Assembly (NCBI GenBank): GCA_035948135.1
Contig: DASZJL010000096.1
Location: 1-44,766, forward strand
Length of the DNA: 44,766 nt
Direction of reading: 5' to 3'
Origin: CADDZP01 sp035948135
GTDB lineage: Bacteria > Actinomycetota > Acidimicrobiia > Acidimicrobiales > AC-14
Position 1 is the stretch's first letter. Every line of letters starts with the position of its first letter. Below are positions 16,936 to 24,685 of the stretch, piece by piece. The notes under the pieces were generated by a model. That model searched no databases. It was not told the DNA's origin and saw nothing but the letters and a program-made list of their open reading frames with translations. The translations under genes were made by a program, and so were the position numbers.

Positions 16936-16968
16936 GGCTACTCCGCCGCCTTCGGCGGCTCCGTAGCC
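16936..16968 (-). promoter_or_regulatory. Extended hairpin directly before the rel start codon
   Basis: Read on the minus strand: GGCTAC, GGA, GCCGCC, loop GAA, GGCGGC, GGA, GTAGCC. That is two perfect 6-bp stems separated by a symmetric GGA/GGA internal loop, ending one base before the rel ATG. The only Shine-Dalgarno-like GGAG is in the 3' side of the hairpin, so folding could block initiation. It could instead be a dispersed palindromic (REP-like) element. Confidence 0.5.
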
Positions 16969-16986
16969 AAGCGGCGCTGCCACATT

Positions 16987-17023
16987 TGAGCTGCGCTCCT
17001 CGCTTCGCTGCGGTGCTCGCTCA
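16987..17023. repeat. Imperfect palindrome at the apt stop codon (REP-like)
   Basis: TGAGC and GCTCA ends enclose a purine/pyrimidine-alternating GC-rich core (CTCGCTTCGCTGCGG in the middle on the plus strand). The element includes the apt stop codon. Similar short palindromes near stop codons are common in high-GC genomes. It may act as the apt transcript 3' hairpin. Confidence 0.35.
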
Positions 17024-17551
17024 TTCGTACACCAACAGCGAGACGGCGTCGTGGCCGGCCAGCTTGTCGCGGCCGTGCAGGAAGGCGAGCTCGATCACGA
17101 AGCCGAGGCCGAGGACATTGGCGCCCAGGCGCTCGGCCAGCCTCACGGCGGCGGACGCCGTCCCACCTGTCGCCAGCACGTCGTCGACGATGAGGACGTT
17201 CTCCCCAGGGTCGACAGCGTCGCGGTGAATCTCGAGCAGGTCACTCCCGTACTCGAGCTCGTACTCCTCGCGCTCGATGTCCCAGGGCAGCTTGCCCGCC
17301 TTACGAACGGGGACGAAGCCCGCGCCGAACCGGTACGCGATCGGGGCAGCGACGATGAACCCCCGAGCCTCCACGCCCAGCACCTTGTGCACTTCGCTGC
17401 CTGCGAAGTGGTCGGCGATGGCGTCGACCGCGAAGCGAAAGGCGTCGACGTCGGCGAGGAGCGGGGTGATGTCCTTGAAGACGACGCCCGGGCTCGGAAA
17501 ATCAGGGATGTCCCTGATGTGATCCTTGAGCCAACTGGCGTCGTGAGCCAT
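17021..17551 (-). CDS. apt: Adenine phosphoribosyltransferase
   Basis: Salvage enzyme that makes AMP from adenine and PRPP. The 176 residues match the usual length. Motifs are IPDFPSPGVVFKDITPLL near the start, GVEARGFI near 59, RKAGKLPW near 84 and the PRPP loop VLIVDDVLATGGTA near 119-132. The ATG at 17551 is preceded directly by a GTG that could add one residue; there is no strong Shine-Dalgarno sequence. In actinomycetes apt sits between secF and rel, as here. Confidence 0.96.
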   Translation of the reverse strand: MAHDASWLKDHIRDIPDFPSPGVVFKDITPLLADVDAFRFAVDAIADHFAGSEVHKVLGVEARGFIVAAPIAYRFGAGFVPVRKAGKLPWDIEREEYELEYGSDLLEIHRDAVDPGENVLIVDDVLATGGTASAAVRLAERLGANVLGLGFVIELAFLHGRDKLAGHDAVSLLVYE

Positions 17552-17563
17552 CACACAACGCTA

Positions 17564-17577
17564 CCGCTGGCCAGCGG
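17564..17577. repeat. 14-base perfect palindrome between secF and apt
   Basis: CCGCTGG/CCAGCGG without a spacer, 12 bases before the apt start and 10 bases before the end of secF. A spacerless palindrome suits a dimeric protein site better than an RNA hairpin, but chance in GC-rich DNA is possible. Confidence 0.25.
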
Positions 17578-17587
17578 GCTGCCGTTG

Positions 17588-18763
17588 TTAGCGGCGCCGC
17601 TTCTTGCGCGGCCTCGGCCGGCCGCCTTGGCGACCGTGCGGCCGGTGGGCGGGTACGGGACGGGAGCGTCCGGGGACGAGGGGCGGATTGCCGTCCGACG
17701 CGTCGCCGTCACCGTCGCCGCCTGCGCTCGCTGTCATCACCCGGCTCCCGCCTCCCCCGCCGGCCATGACCGCCGCCGCGGCGGGCGTGAGGGGTACGGC
17801 CGGTGCCCCCTTGGCGGCCAGCCGCTGGCGGATCGCGGCGTAGCGCGGCTCGCGCTCCTTGAGGAGCACGAGCACGGGTGAGGCGATGAAGATCGACGAG
17901 TAGGCACCAGTGATCAGGCCGATGAGGAGGGCCAAGGCGAAGTCCTCCAAGGCGGTCGCACCGAGGACGTACACGCCGATGAAGAGCACGCTGGCGACCG
18001 GGAGGATGGCGACCAGGCTCGTGTTCAGCGACCGCATCAGGACCTGGTTCATCGACAGGTTGACCGTGTCCGAATAGGTCATGCGGCCCGACGCCGACAG
18101 CCCGCGCGTGTTCTCCTCGATGCGGTCGAAGACCACGATCGTGTCGTAGAGCGAGTACCCGAGGATCGTCAGGAAGGCGACGACGGTGGCCGGCGTCACC
18201 GCGAACCGGGAGATCGAATACACGCCGACCGTGATGAGGATGTCGTGGATGACGGCGATGATGGCGGCGATCGCCATCTTCCACTCGAAGCGGAACGAGA
18301 TGTACACGGTGATGAGGATGAAGAAGACGATCAGGGCCGTGCGGGCCTTGTTGGTGACCGCCTTCCCCCACGAGGGTCCGACGTCGTTGACGCTGACCTG
18401 CTGCGCGGTTGTGTGCGCCGTCTTGGCGATGGCGTCGGTGACCTGAGTCTGTTGGTCCTGGGTGAGGTGCTTGGACGACACCTTCACGAAGTCGTTGCCG
18501 GTCGTCTGGATCGTGGCCTCACCCAGACCCAAGGGCCGAACGGCATCGCGCATTTCCGCCACCGACACGCCCTTGGCCTTCACCGTCCAGCTGACGCCGC
18601 CCTTGAAGTCGATGCCGAGATTGAGGCCGCTGGTTACGAGCGAGACCACGCCCGCGGCGATGACGATCGCCGAGGCGAGGAACCACCATTTCTTGTGGCC
18701 CATGAAGTCGAAGGAGGTCTCGCCGTGGTACAGGCGATGTCGCAGGCTGGCCTTCTTCGCCAT
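17588..18763 (-). CDS. secF: Protein translocase subunit SecF
   Basis: Partner of SecD in the Sec translocon; uses the proton gradient to help export proteins. From the ATG at 18763 it has 391 residues. The first membrane helix is near 29-48, followed by the periplasmic domain with GLNLGIDFKGG, and five further helices (TALIVFFILITVYISFRFEW; TVVAFLTILGYSLYDTIVVFDR; and others). The C-terminal tail of about 90 residues is long, glycine-rich, and ends strongly basic (RPRPRKKRRR), perhaps for contact with ribosomes or lipid. The start overlaps the secD stop by one base (TGATG). A longer in-frame reading runs back inside secD and is not used. Confidence 0.96.
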   Translation of the reverse strand: MAKKASLRHRLYHGETSFDFMGHKKWWFLASAIVIAAGVVSLVTSGLNLGIDFKGGVSWTVKAKGVSVAEMRDAVRPLGLGEATIQTTGNDFVKVSSKHLTQDQQTQVTDAIAKTAHTTAQQVSVNDVGPSWGKAVTNKARTALIVFFILITVYISFRFEWKMAIAAIIAVIHDILITVGVYSISRFAVTPATVVAFLTILGYSLYDTIVVFDRIEENTRGLSASGRMTYSDTVNLSMNQVLMRSLNTSLVAILPVASVLFIGVYVLGATALEDFALALLIGLITGAYSSIFIASPVLVLLKEREPRYAAIRQRLAAKGAPAVPLTPAAAAVMAGGGGGSRVMTASAGGDGDGDASDGNPPLVPGRSRPVPAHRPHGRQGGRPRPRKKRRR

Positions 18764-20136
18764 CAGGCGGGCTCCGGCACGGGGCCCGGCGCGGCGAGCC
18801 CGCGGGCCACGCCGACCCACCGGGCCTCGGTGAAGAAGCGGCTGCGCCCGAGCAGCACGACCATCGGCCGGGTGTAGAAGTAGGCCGTGATGAGGTCGAG
18901 GAGCGTGGAGAGGCCAAGGAAGAAGGCGAACCCGCGGACGGCGCCGACGCTCAGCAGATAGAGCGTGCCTGCCGCGAAGATCGACACCAGGTCGGCGGCC
19001 AGGATCGTGCGATACGCCCGCTTGAAGCCACGGTCGACCGACGAGCGGATCGTCTTGCCGCTCCGGATCTCGTCTTTGAGGCGCTCGAAGTAGACGATGT
19101 AGGAGTCGACGGTGACGCCGACCGACACGATGATGCCGGTGACGCCGGCCAGGCTCAGCGCCAGCCCCTGGGTCTGGCCCAGCCACGTGATGATCGAGTA
19201 GAGCAGCGCGCCGGAGATGGCCAGCCCCAGCCACACCACCAGCCCGAGGGCCCGGTAGTAGAGCACCATGTAGAGCGCCACTAGGCCGATGCCGACCGCG
19301 CCCGCGATCAGGCCGGCCGACAGCGAGTCCTTGCCGAGCGTGGCAGACACGGTCTCGACCGTCTGGGGCTGCAGCTGCACCGGTAGCGAGCCGTACTTCA
19401 GCACCAGGGCGAGGTCCTTCGCCTGCTGCTGGGTGAAGTTGCCGGTGATCTCGCCCCGGCCGTTGAACTGCTGGGCGTTGATCTGGGGGGCCGACTGCAC
19501 GACACCGTCGAGGTCGATGGCGACCTGCTTCTGGTAGTTCTTCTGGGCGACGGCGTCCCACTCGCCTGACCCCTTACCGGTGGTCGTGAACTGGACCTTC
19601 CACTGGCCGGTCTGGTCGATGGTGGCGTCAGCCGACGCCAGCGCCTTACCGGTGAGCTGCGCGGGCCCGAGCTCGTACCGCACCTGCTTGTTCTTGTCGG
19701 GCAGGACGACGGTGGCGTTGGGTTGGTCCTGGTCGGGCGGCGTCGTCTGCACCGGCGGCTGGCCGGGCGGCGTGGCCGACTGGTTGTACGGCAGCGTGGC
19801 CAGCACTGGCCGGAAGAGCAGCTGGGCCGTACGACCGACCAGCTGGAGGGCGCGCTGCTGGTTCTTCACGCCGGGCAGCTCGATGACGATGCTGTTGCCC
19901 TGCTGGGTGATCTCGGGCTCGGCGACGCCGAGGGCGTCGACCCGATTGCGGATGATCTCGATCGATGTCTTGAGGTCGGAGCTCTTGGCCTTCGTCTTCG
20001 GCTGGAGGACGACCGACGCCCCGCCCTCGAGGTCGAGGCCGAGGTGGGGCGTGTTCCCGGAGACGATCGTGGCCGCGAGGAAGCCAAAGGCGATCACGAT
20101 GATCCCGACCAGGGAGACGACGAGACTGCGGCGCAC
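18763..20136 (-). CDS. secD: Protein translocase subunit SecD
   Basis: A 457-residue Sec accessory protein. Membrane helix near 5-24; the conserved HLGLDLEGGASVVL motif follows near 31. The periplasmic part includes IRNRVDALGVAEPEI and IVIELPGV, and an added proline/glutamine-rich stretch (PPGQPPVQTTPPDQDQ) near 123-138. Five C-terminal helices include GVTVDSYIVYFERLKDEIR near 340. The GTG start is three bases after the yajC stop, and the end overlaps secF by one base. yajC-secD-secF is the standard operon. Confidence 0.96.
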   Translation of the reverse strand: MRRSLVVSLVGIIVIAFGFLAATIVSGNTPHLGLDLEGGASVVLQPKTKAKSSDLKTSIEIIRNRVDALGVAEPEITQQGNSIVIELPGVKNQQRALQLVGRTAQLLFRPVLATLPYNQSATPPGQPPVQTTPPDQDQPNATVVLPDKNKQVRYELGPAQLTGKALASADATIDQTGQWKVQFTTTGKGSGEWDAVAQKNYQKQVAIDLDGVVQSAPQINAQQFNGRGEITGNFTQQQAKDLALVLKYGSLPVQLQPQTVETVSATLGKDSLSAGLIAGAVGIGLVALYMVLYYRALGLVVWLGLAISGALLYSIITWLGQTQGLALSLAGVTGIIVSVGVTVDSYIVYFERLKDEIRSGKTIRSSVDRGFKRAYRTILAADLVSIFAAGTLYLLSVGAVRGFAFFLGLSTLLDLITAYFYTRPMVVLLGRSRFFTEARWVGVARGLAAPGPVPEPA

Positions 20137-20139
20137 GGC

Positions 20140-20679
20140 TCAGCCCGGCTCTGTGGAACCCGGGCCGGGGCCCGGTGTCGCCGGCCCGCTACCCGGCGGA
20201 GTGGGTCCGGCGCCGGCAGGGGGGCTGCTGGACGGCGGCGTCTCTGGTGCCAGCGGTGTCGCAGGCGGTGTTACGGGCGGCGTCGCGGGCGGTGTTACGG
20301 GCGGCTCGGGAATGGGGCTCGATGCGGCCGGCTCGCCGTTGCTCTCGATCGCGGTCTCGCCCGCGACACTCTCACCCAGCTCGTCGTCGACGTCGTCGAA
20401 CGTCTCGCCCGCCTCGAACTCGTCCATCTCCTGATTGAGGCGGCGCCCGATGCCGGCCCGGGCCACCCGCATGGTCACCCCGGGAGAGATCTCGATCGTG
20501 ATCACATCACCTTCAACGCCGGTGACGGTGCCGAAGATCCCGGCGGTGGTCATCACTTCGTCGCCCACCTGCACGGCGGAGATCAGCGCCTGGTGCTCGC
20601 GGGCGCGCTTCTGCTGCGGCCGGATCATGGCCGCGTACATCACGACGAAGAGCAGGATGAGTACGAGAAGCGGGCCCAT
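20140..20679 (-). CDS. yajC: Sec translocon accessory protein YajC with a long proline-rich tail
   Basis: Small inner-membrane partner of SecDF. Residues 1-85 are a typical YajC: membrane helix (LLVLILLFVVMYAAM), the RPQQKRAREHQ motif, and VGDEVMTTAGIFGTV. The remaining 90 or so residues are an acidic patch (FDDVDDELGES) and a low-complexity Pro/Thr/Ser/Gly tail partly made by a tandem DNA duplication. Most YajC proteins are near 110 residues, so the tail is an extension. Its side of the membrane is expected to be cytoplasmic. ATG at 20679; no clear Shine-Dalgarno sequence. Confidence 0.93.
   Translation of the reverse strand: MGPLLVLILLFVVMYAAMIRPQQKRAREHQALISAVQVGDEVMTTAGIFGTVTGVEGDVITIEISPGVTMRVARAGIGRRLNQEMDEFEAGETFDDVDDELGESVAGETAIESNGEPAASSPIPEPPVTPPATPPVTPPATPLAPETPPSSSPPAGAGPTPPGSGPATPGPGPGSTEPG
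20257..20304. repeat. Two tandem 24-base units in yajC
   Basis: Units at 20257-20280 and 20281-20304 differ at two bases and encode a doubled PPVTPPAT-type segment in the YajC tail. The repeat looks like a recent in-frame duplication. Confidence 0.8.
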
Positions 20680-20697
20680 GCGATCTCGGAGTAGGCG

Positions 20698-20710
20698 ACC
20701 GAAGTTCGGT
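20698..20710. repeat. 13-base palindrome between tgt and yajC
   Basis: ACCGAA, one base, TTCGGT, placed 18 bases upstream of the yajC ATG and a few bases after the tgt stop. It is the only structured element in this 37-base gap; an operator or a short hairpin are both possible. Confidence 0.25.
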
Positions 20711-20716
20711 GGCAGG

Positions 20717-21832
20717 CTATCGCGGGGCCTTCTCGCTTTGACACCAGACGTCGGCCAGCTCGGCCCGCAGGGTGGTCAGCGTGCCTGCCGCGACCGCGCT
20801 GCGCAGCCGCTCGACCAGCCCCGCGATCCAGCTCACGTTGTGGATCGTGACCAGCCGGGCCACGCCGGGCTCCCCCACCAGCAGGAGGTGGCGCAGGTAC
20901 CCCCGTGACCAGCGGGCGCAGACCGGGCACGAACACGTCGGATCAAGCGGGGTGTCGTCGTCGCGGTGCGCCGCGTTTCGCAGTGAGAGCCGCCCGGCCG
21001 CGGTCAGGACGGTGCCGTGCCGGGCCAGCCGGGTCGGCAGCACGCAGTCGAACAGGTCGACGCCCCGCGCCACTGCCTCGGCCAAGCCGACCGGGTCCCC
21101 GACGCCCATGAGGTAGCGGGGCCGGTCGACGGGGAGCTCACTCACGCAGGCGTCGAGGGCCTCGAGCATCTGCGCCCGGCTTTCGCCGACCGAGAGGCCG
21201 CCGATGCCGTACCCGTCGAAGCCGACGTCGACCGTGCGCCTCGCGCTCTCCGTCCGTAGGGCGGCGTCGACCCCGCCCTGCACGATGCCGAAGAGGGCCT
21301 GGCCCTCACGTCGATGGGCACGGCGGGCACGCGCCGCCCAGGCCGCAGTCCGCTCTACGGCGGTGCGCACCACCTCTGGGGGCGACGGCAACGGCGGGCA
21401 GACGTCGAGCACCATCTGGATGTCTGCGCCCAGCTGCTCCTGCACCGCCACGGCGTCCTCGGGCGTGAGCCGGTGGGTCGTGCCGTCATAGGTCGAGCGG
21501 AAGGTGACACCGTCGTCGTCGACGTGGGGCGACAGCGAGAACACCTGATAGCCGCCGGAGTCGGTAAGCACGTGGCGGTCCCACGCCATGAAGCCGTGCA
21601 ACCCCCCGAGGCGGGCCACAACGTCGGCGCCCGGCCGCAGCATCAGGTGGTACGTGTTGGCCAACATCAGTTCGATGCCGAGGTCTTCGAGGTCGGCCAC
21701 CGACAGGGTTCGCACCGCCCCTCTCGTGCCAACCGGCATGAAGCACGGCGTGCGGAATGAACCCCGCGCCGTCGTGACCGACCCCGTCCTCGCGTCGCCG
21801 TCGGTGGCAGCGACCTGCATCCGCAGGTTCAC
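20717..21832 (-). CDS. tgt: tRNA-guanine transglycosylase
   Basis: Exchanges guanine 34 for preQ1 in tRNAs with GUN anticodons, the first tRNA step of queuosine synthesis. The 371 residues show GTRGAVRTLS, NTYHLMLRPG, DSGGYQVFSLS (base-binding Asp) and the nucleophile in VDLFDCVLPTR. The zinc site is CSCPVC followed by a histidine in TIHN about 25 residues later. The GTG start overlaps the queA stop by four bases (GTGA). The genes queA, tgt, yajC, secD and secF are also adjacent in E. coli. Confidence 0.96.
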   Translation of the reverse strand: MNLRMQVAATDGDARTGSVTTARGSFRTPCFMPVGTRGAVRTLSVADLEDLGIELMLANTYHLMLRPGADVVARLGGLHGFMAWDRHVLTDSGGYQVFSLSPHVDDDGVTFRSTYDGTTHRLTPEDAVAVQEQLGADIQMVLDVCPPLPSPPEVVRTAVERTAAWAARARRAHRREGQALFGIVQGGVDAALRTESARRTVDVGFDGYGIGGLSVGESRAQMLEALDACVSELPVDRPRYLMGVGDPVGLAEAVARGVDLFDCVLPTRLARHGTVLTAAGRLSLRNAAHRDDDTPLDPTCSCPVCARWSRGYLRHLLLVGEPGVARLVTIHNVSWIAGLVERLRSAVAAGTLTTLRAELADVWCQSEKAPR

Positions 21833-22800
21833 GGCGCCCGGCCCACGAGCATTGCGTCGCCGAAGGAGAGGAACCGGTAGCCCTCGGCCAGGGCCACGGC
21901 ATACAGCTCGCGCCAGCGCTCGCCCGCGAAGGCGGCCAACAGCAGGAGGAGCGACGAGCGCGGCATGTGGAAGTTCGTGAGGAGCACGTCAACGACCCGA
22001 AAGCGGTAGTCGCCGTGGATGAACAACGACGTGCGACCCTCGGCCGGTCCGACCGCCGCGCTCTCGAGGGCGCGGACGGTCGTGGTGCCGACGGCGACCA
22101 CGCGGCGCGCACCGCGACAGGCGTCGAGTGTCGCCGCCGGCACGCGGTACCGCTCGGAATGGATCTGGTGATCCTCCGGCCGGTCAGCCGTCACGGGCCG
22201 GAAGGTGTCGAGGCCGACCGCGAGGTCGACCGACGCCACGCCGATCCCGCGGGCCCGGCACCGCTCGAGCACGCCGTTGGTCAAGTGGAGGCCCGCGGTC
22301 GGCGCCGCGACCGACCCCGGCTGCCTGGCGTACACCGTCTGGTAGCGCTCGGGATCGTCCAAGGGCTCGTGGATGTAGGGCGGCAGCGGCACCTCGCCGT
22401 CACTGGCGACGTCGCCGTCGACACGAACGCGGCGCCGCCCGCCGTCGAGGTGGTCACCGACCTCGACCGTCAGCCCGCCGTCACCGCGCAGCAGCGTGCC
22501 CCGTGGCACGCGCCGGCCGGGCCGCACGAGTGCTTCCCACTCCCCGTCGACGTTCTCGAGGAGCAGCACCTCGATCCTGCCACCCGTCGCCTTGCGGACG
22601 TGCAGGCGGGCAGGAAGGACGCGCGTCTCGTTGACCACCAACAGGTCGCCGTCTTCGAGGAGGTCGGGAAGGTCGGCCACCCGCCGGTGCGCGACGGCGC
22701 CGTTGTCGTCAGTGGCGACCAAGAGGCGCGCCGCATCCCTCGGTTCGATCGGCGTCTGGGCAATGGCCGACGCGGGGAGCTCGTAGTCGTAGGCGCTCAT
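21829..22800 (-). CDS. queA: S-adenosylmethionine:tRNA ribosyltransferase-isomerase
   Basis: Builds epoxyqueuosine on preQ1-tRNA using the ribosyl part of SAM. From ATG at 22800 it has 323 residues, slightly shorter than the E. coli enzyme. Family motifs are YDYELPASAIAQTP at the start, LVVNETRVLPARL near 60, PLPPYIHEPLDDPERYQTVY near 140, GSVAAPTAGLHL near 165, TTVRALESA and LLTNFHMPRSSLL toward the end. A second ATG lies immediately upstream. The longer in-frame reading to 22914 would cross the divergent dioxygenase gene and is rejected. Only 40 bases separate it from that gene. Confidence 0.95.
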   Translation of the reverse strand: MSAYDYELPASAIAQTPIEPRDAARLLVATDDNGAVAHRRVADLPDLLEDGDLLVVNETRVLPARLHVRKATGGRIEVLLLENVDGEWEALVRPGRRVPRGTLLRGDGGLTVEVGDHLDGGRRRVRVDGDVASDGEVPLPPYIHEPLDDPERYQTVYARQPGSVAAPTAGLHLTNGVLERCRARGIGVASVDLAVGLDTFRPVTADRPEDHQIHSERYRVPAATLDACRGARRVVAVGTTTVRALESAAVGPAEGRTSLFIHGDYRFRVVDVLLTNFHMPRSSLLLLLAAFAGERWRELYAVALAEGYRFLSFGDAMLVGRAP

Positions 22801-22840
22801 CATGAGCGCCAAGAGGCTACGGGCGTGGCAGAGTGCGTCA

Positions 22841-23647
22841 ATGGAGACGGAGGAAGTCAGGCACCATCTCGCCCGTATCGATAAGGACGGGTACACGATC
22901 GTCGAGGACGCCATCGAGCCTGATCTGGTGGACGAGCTGACCGCCGACCTGGCGGGGCTCGAGCGCGATCTCGAAGTCGTGCCCGCGACGAACGACTTCG
23001 AGGGTGCGCAGACGCTGCGCGTCTACAACCTGCTCGTCCACGGCGAGGTGTGGCAGCGCGTTCCTGTACATGCGTCGGTGCTCGCGATCGTGGACGGCGT
23101 GCTCGACCCGGGCTGTCTCATCTCGTCGTTGTCGTCGATCAACATCGGCCCGGGCGAGACGGCCCAGCCCATCCACGCCGACGACATGCTTATGCCGATC
23201 CCGAAGCCGCACCCCCCGACGGTCTGCAACTCGATGTGGGCTCTCACCGACTTCACCGAGGAGAACGGCGCCACTCGGATCATCCCCGGGACCCACGTCT
23301 ACGACCACTCCCCGAACTACGGGCAGGAGTACGACAGCATCCCGGCCGAGATGCCGCGCGGCAGCGTGCTCATCTGGCACGGCAGCCTCTGGCACGGCGG
23401 CGGCGCCAACCGCACCGGCGAGCGCCGCATCGGCATCGCCATGAACTACTGCGCCGGCTACATCCGCCAGCAGGAGAACCAGCAGCTCGGCATCCCGCCG
23501 TCGCTCGTGCGCACCTTCGAGCCTCGACTCCAGGAGCTCGTGGGCTACGGCGTCTACAGCGGTCTCATCGGCCACATCGACAAGAAGGCACCGATGCAAC
23601 TGCTGAACAAGGACGGCGACCACAGCATGGTCTGGGACGCCGTTTAG
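22841..23647 (+). CDS. Phytanoyl-CoA dioxygenase (PhyH) family oxygenase
   Basis: Non-haem Fe(II)/2-oxoglutarate oxygenase of 268 residues. The iron ligands are H112 and D114 (IHADDM) and H185 (WHGGGANRTGERR), with the nearby arginines expected to hold 2-oxoglutarate. The fold context fits PhyH (DGYTIVEDAI, WALTDFTEENGATRIIPGTH). The substrate is unknown; relatives hydroxylate fatty acyl groups, natural products or small amino-acid derivatives. The start at 22841 is chosen because the family pattern begins there; an ATG 39 bases upstream would add a non-conserved stretch next to queA. It is a lone plus-strand gene between queA and ruvB and ends nine bases before the ruvB stop. Confidence 0.85.
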   Translation: METEEVRHHLARIDKDGYTIVEDAIEPDLVDELTADLAGLERDLEVVPATNDFEGAQTLRVYNLLVHGEVWQRVPVHASVLAIVDGVLDPGCLISSLSSINIGPGETAQPIHADDMLMPIPKPHPPTVCNSMWALTDFTEENGATRIIPGTHVYDHSPNYGQEYDSIPAEMPRGSVLIWHGSLWHGGGANRTGERRIGIAMNYCAGYIRQQENQQLGIPPSLVRTFEPRLQELVGYGVYSGLIGHIDKKAPMQLLNKDGDHSMVWDAV

Positions 23648-23656
23648 ATCGTTCTT

Positions 23657-24685
23657 CTACTCGAAGAGCGGCGGGGGGCCTTCGGCGTTGGGAGGTGGTG
23701 TCAGCCCGACGTGGGCCCAGGCCGTCGGTGTCGCCATGCGGCCGCGCGGCGTGCGCTTGAGCATCCCGAGCTGGAGCAGGAACGGCTCGTAGACGTCTTC
23801 GACGGTCTCGGGCTCCTCGCCGACGCTGATGGCAAGCGTGGACAGCCCGACTGGTCCGCCGCCGAAGCGTCGGCACACGGCGTCGAGGATGGCGCGGTCG
23901 ACCTTGTCGAGCCCTTGGGCGTCGACCCCGAACACCGCGAGGCCGTCCCGGGCTGCGGACTCAGTGACGACACCGTCGCCCCGAACCTCGGCGTAGTCGC
24001 GCACCCGTCGCAGCAGGCGGTTGGCGATGCGTGGCGTGCCACGCGCTCGACGGGCGATCTCGGTCGCACCCTCCTTGTCGAGGCGCACGCTCATGATGCC
24101 GGCGGCCCGCAACACGATGGCCTCCAGATCGGACGGTGCGTAGAAGTCGAGGCGGGCGACGAACCCGAAGCGGTCGCGAAGGGGGCCGGTGATCAGCCCG
24201 GTTCGCGTGGTGGCACCGACCAGCGTGAAGCGGGGGACGTCGAGACGGATCGAGCGGGCGGACGGCCCCTTGCCGATGACGATGTCGAGCTGGAAGTCCT
24301 CCATCGCCGGGTACAGCACCTCTTCGACCGCTCGGCTGAGCCGGTGGATCTCGTCGATGAAGAGGACGTCGCCCTCGTCGAGGTTGGTCAGCAGGGCGGC
24401 CAGATCACCGGCCCGCTCGAGGGCGGGGCCGGACGTAACCCGGAACCCGACTCCCATCTCGTTGGCGACGATGCCCGCCAAGGTGGTCTTCCCAAGGCCA
24501 GGCGGACCCGCGAAGAGGATGTGGTCGACGGGCTCGGCCCGCTTCTTGGCCGCGCCCAGCAGGATCTCCATGTGCTCGCGGAGCTCGGGCTGGCCCACGA
24601 AGTCGTCGAGGCGCTTGGGCCGGAGACCGATCTCCTCCGGCTCCTCGGCCGGCAGGGCGCCGGCGACGAGCACCTCTTCTCTCAT
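23657..24685 (-). CDS. ruvB: Holliday junction branch migration helicase RuvB
   Basis: AAA+ motor of the RuvAB complex that moves Holliday junctions. The 342 residues carry LRPKRLDDFVGQ, Walker A GPPGLGKTT at 60-68, Walker B VLFIDEIH at 107-114, sensor VGATTRTG near 156-163, the arginine finger in RDRFG at 170-174, and the C-terminal winged helix (TPRGRMATPTAW). The ATG overlaps the ruvA stop by four bases (ATGA). It ends a ruvC-ruvA-ruvB operon. Confidence 0.98.
   Translation of the reverse strand: MREEVLVAGALPAEEPEEIGLRPKRLDDFVGQPELREHMEILLGAAKKRAEPVDHILFAGPPGLGKTTLAGIVANEMGVGFRVTSGPALERAGDLAALLTNLDEGDVLFIDEIHRLSRAVEEVLYPAMEDFQLDIVIGKGPSARSIRLDVPRFTLVGATTRTGLITGPLRDRFGFVARLDFYAPSDLEAIVLRAAGIMSVRLDKEGATEIARRARGTPRIANRLLRRVRDYAEVRGDGVVTESAARDGLAVFGVDAQGLDKVDRAILDAVCRRFGGGPVGLSTLAISVGEEPETVEDVYEPFLLQLGMLKRTPRGRMATPTAWAHVGLTPPPNAEGPPPLFE

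Noticed and set aside
15624..17228. Plus-strand frame of 534 codons opposite rel
   Set aside because: Antisense to rel, which has all expected motifs.
17588..19561. Longer secF start at 19561
   Set aside because: The extension lies within secD; ATG at 18763 gives a normal SecF.
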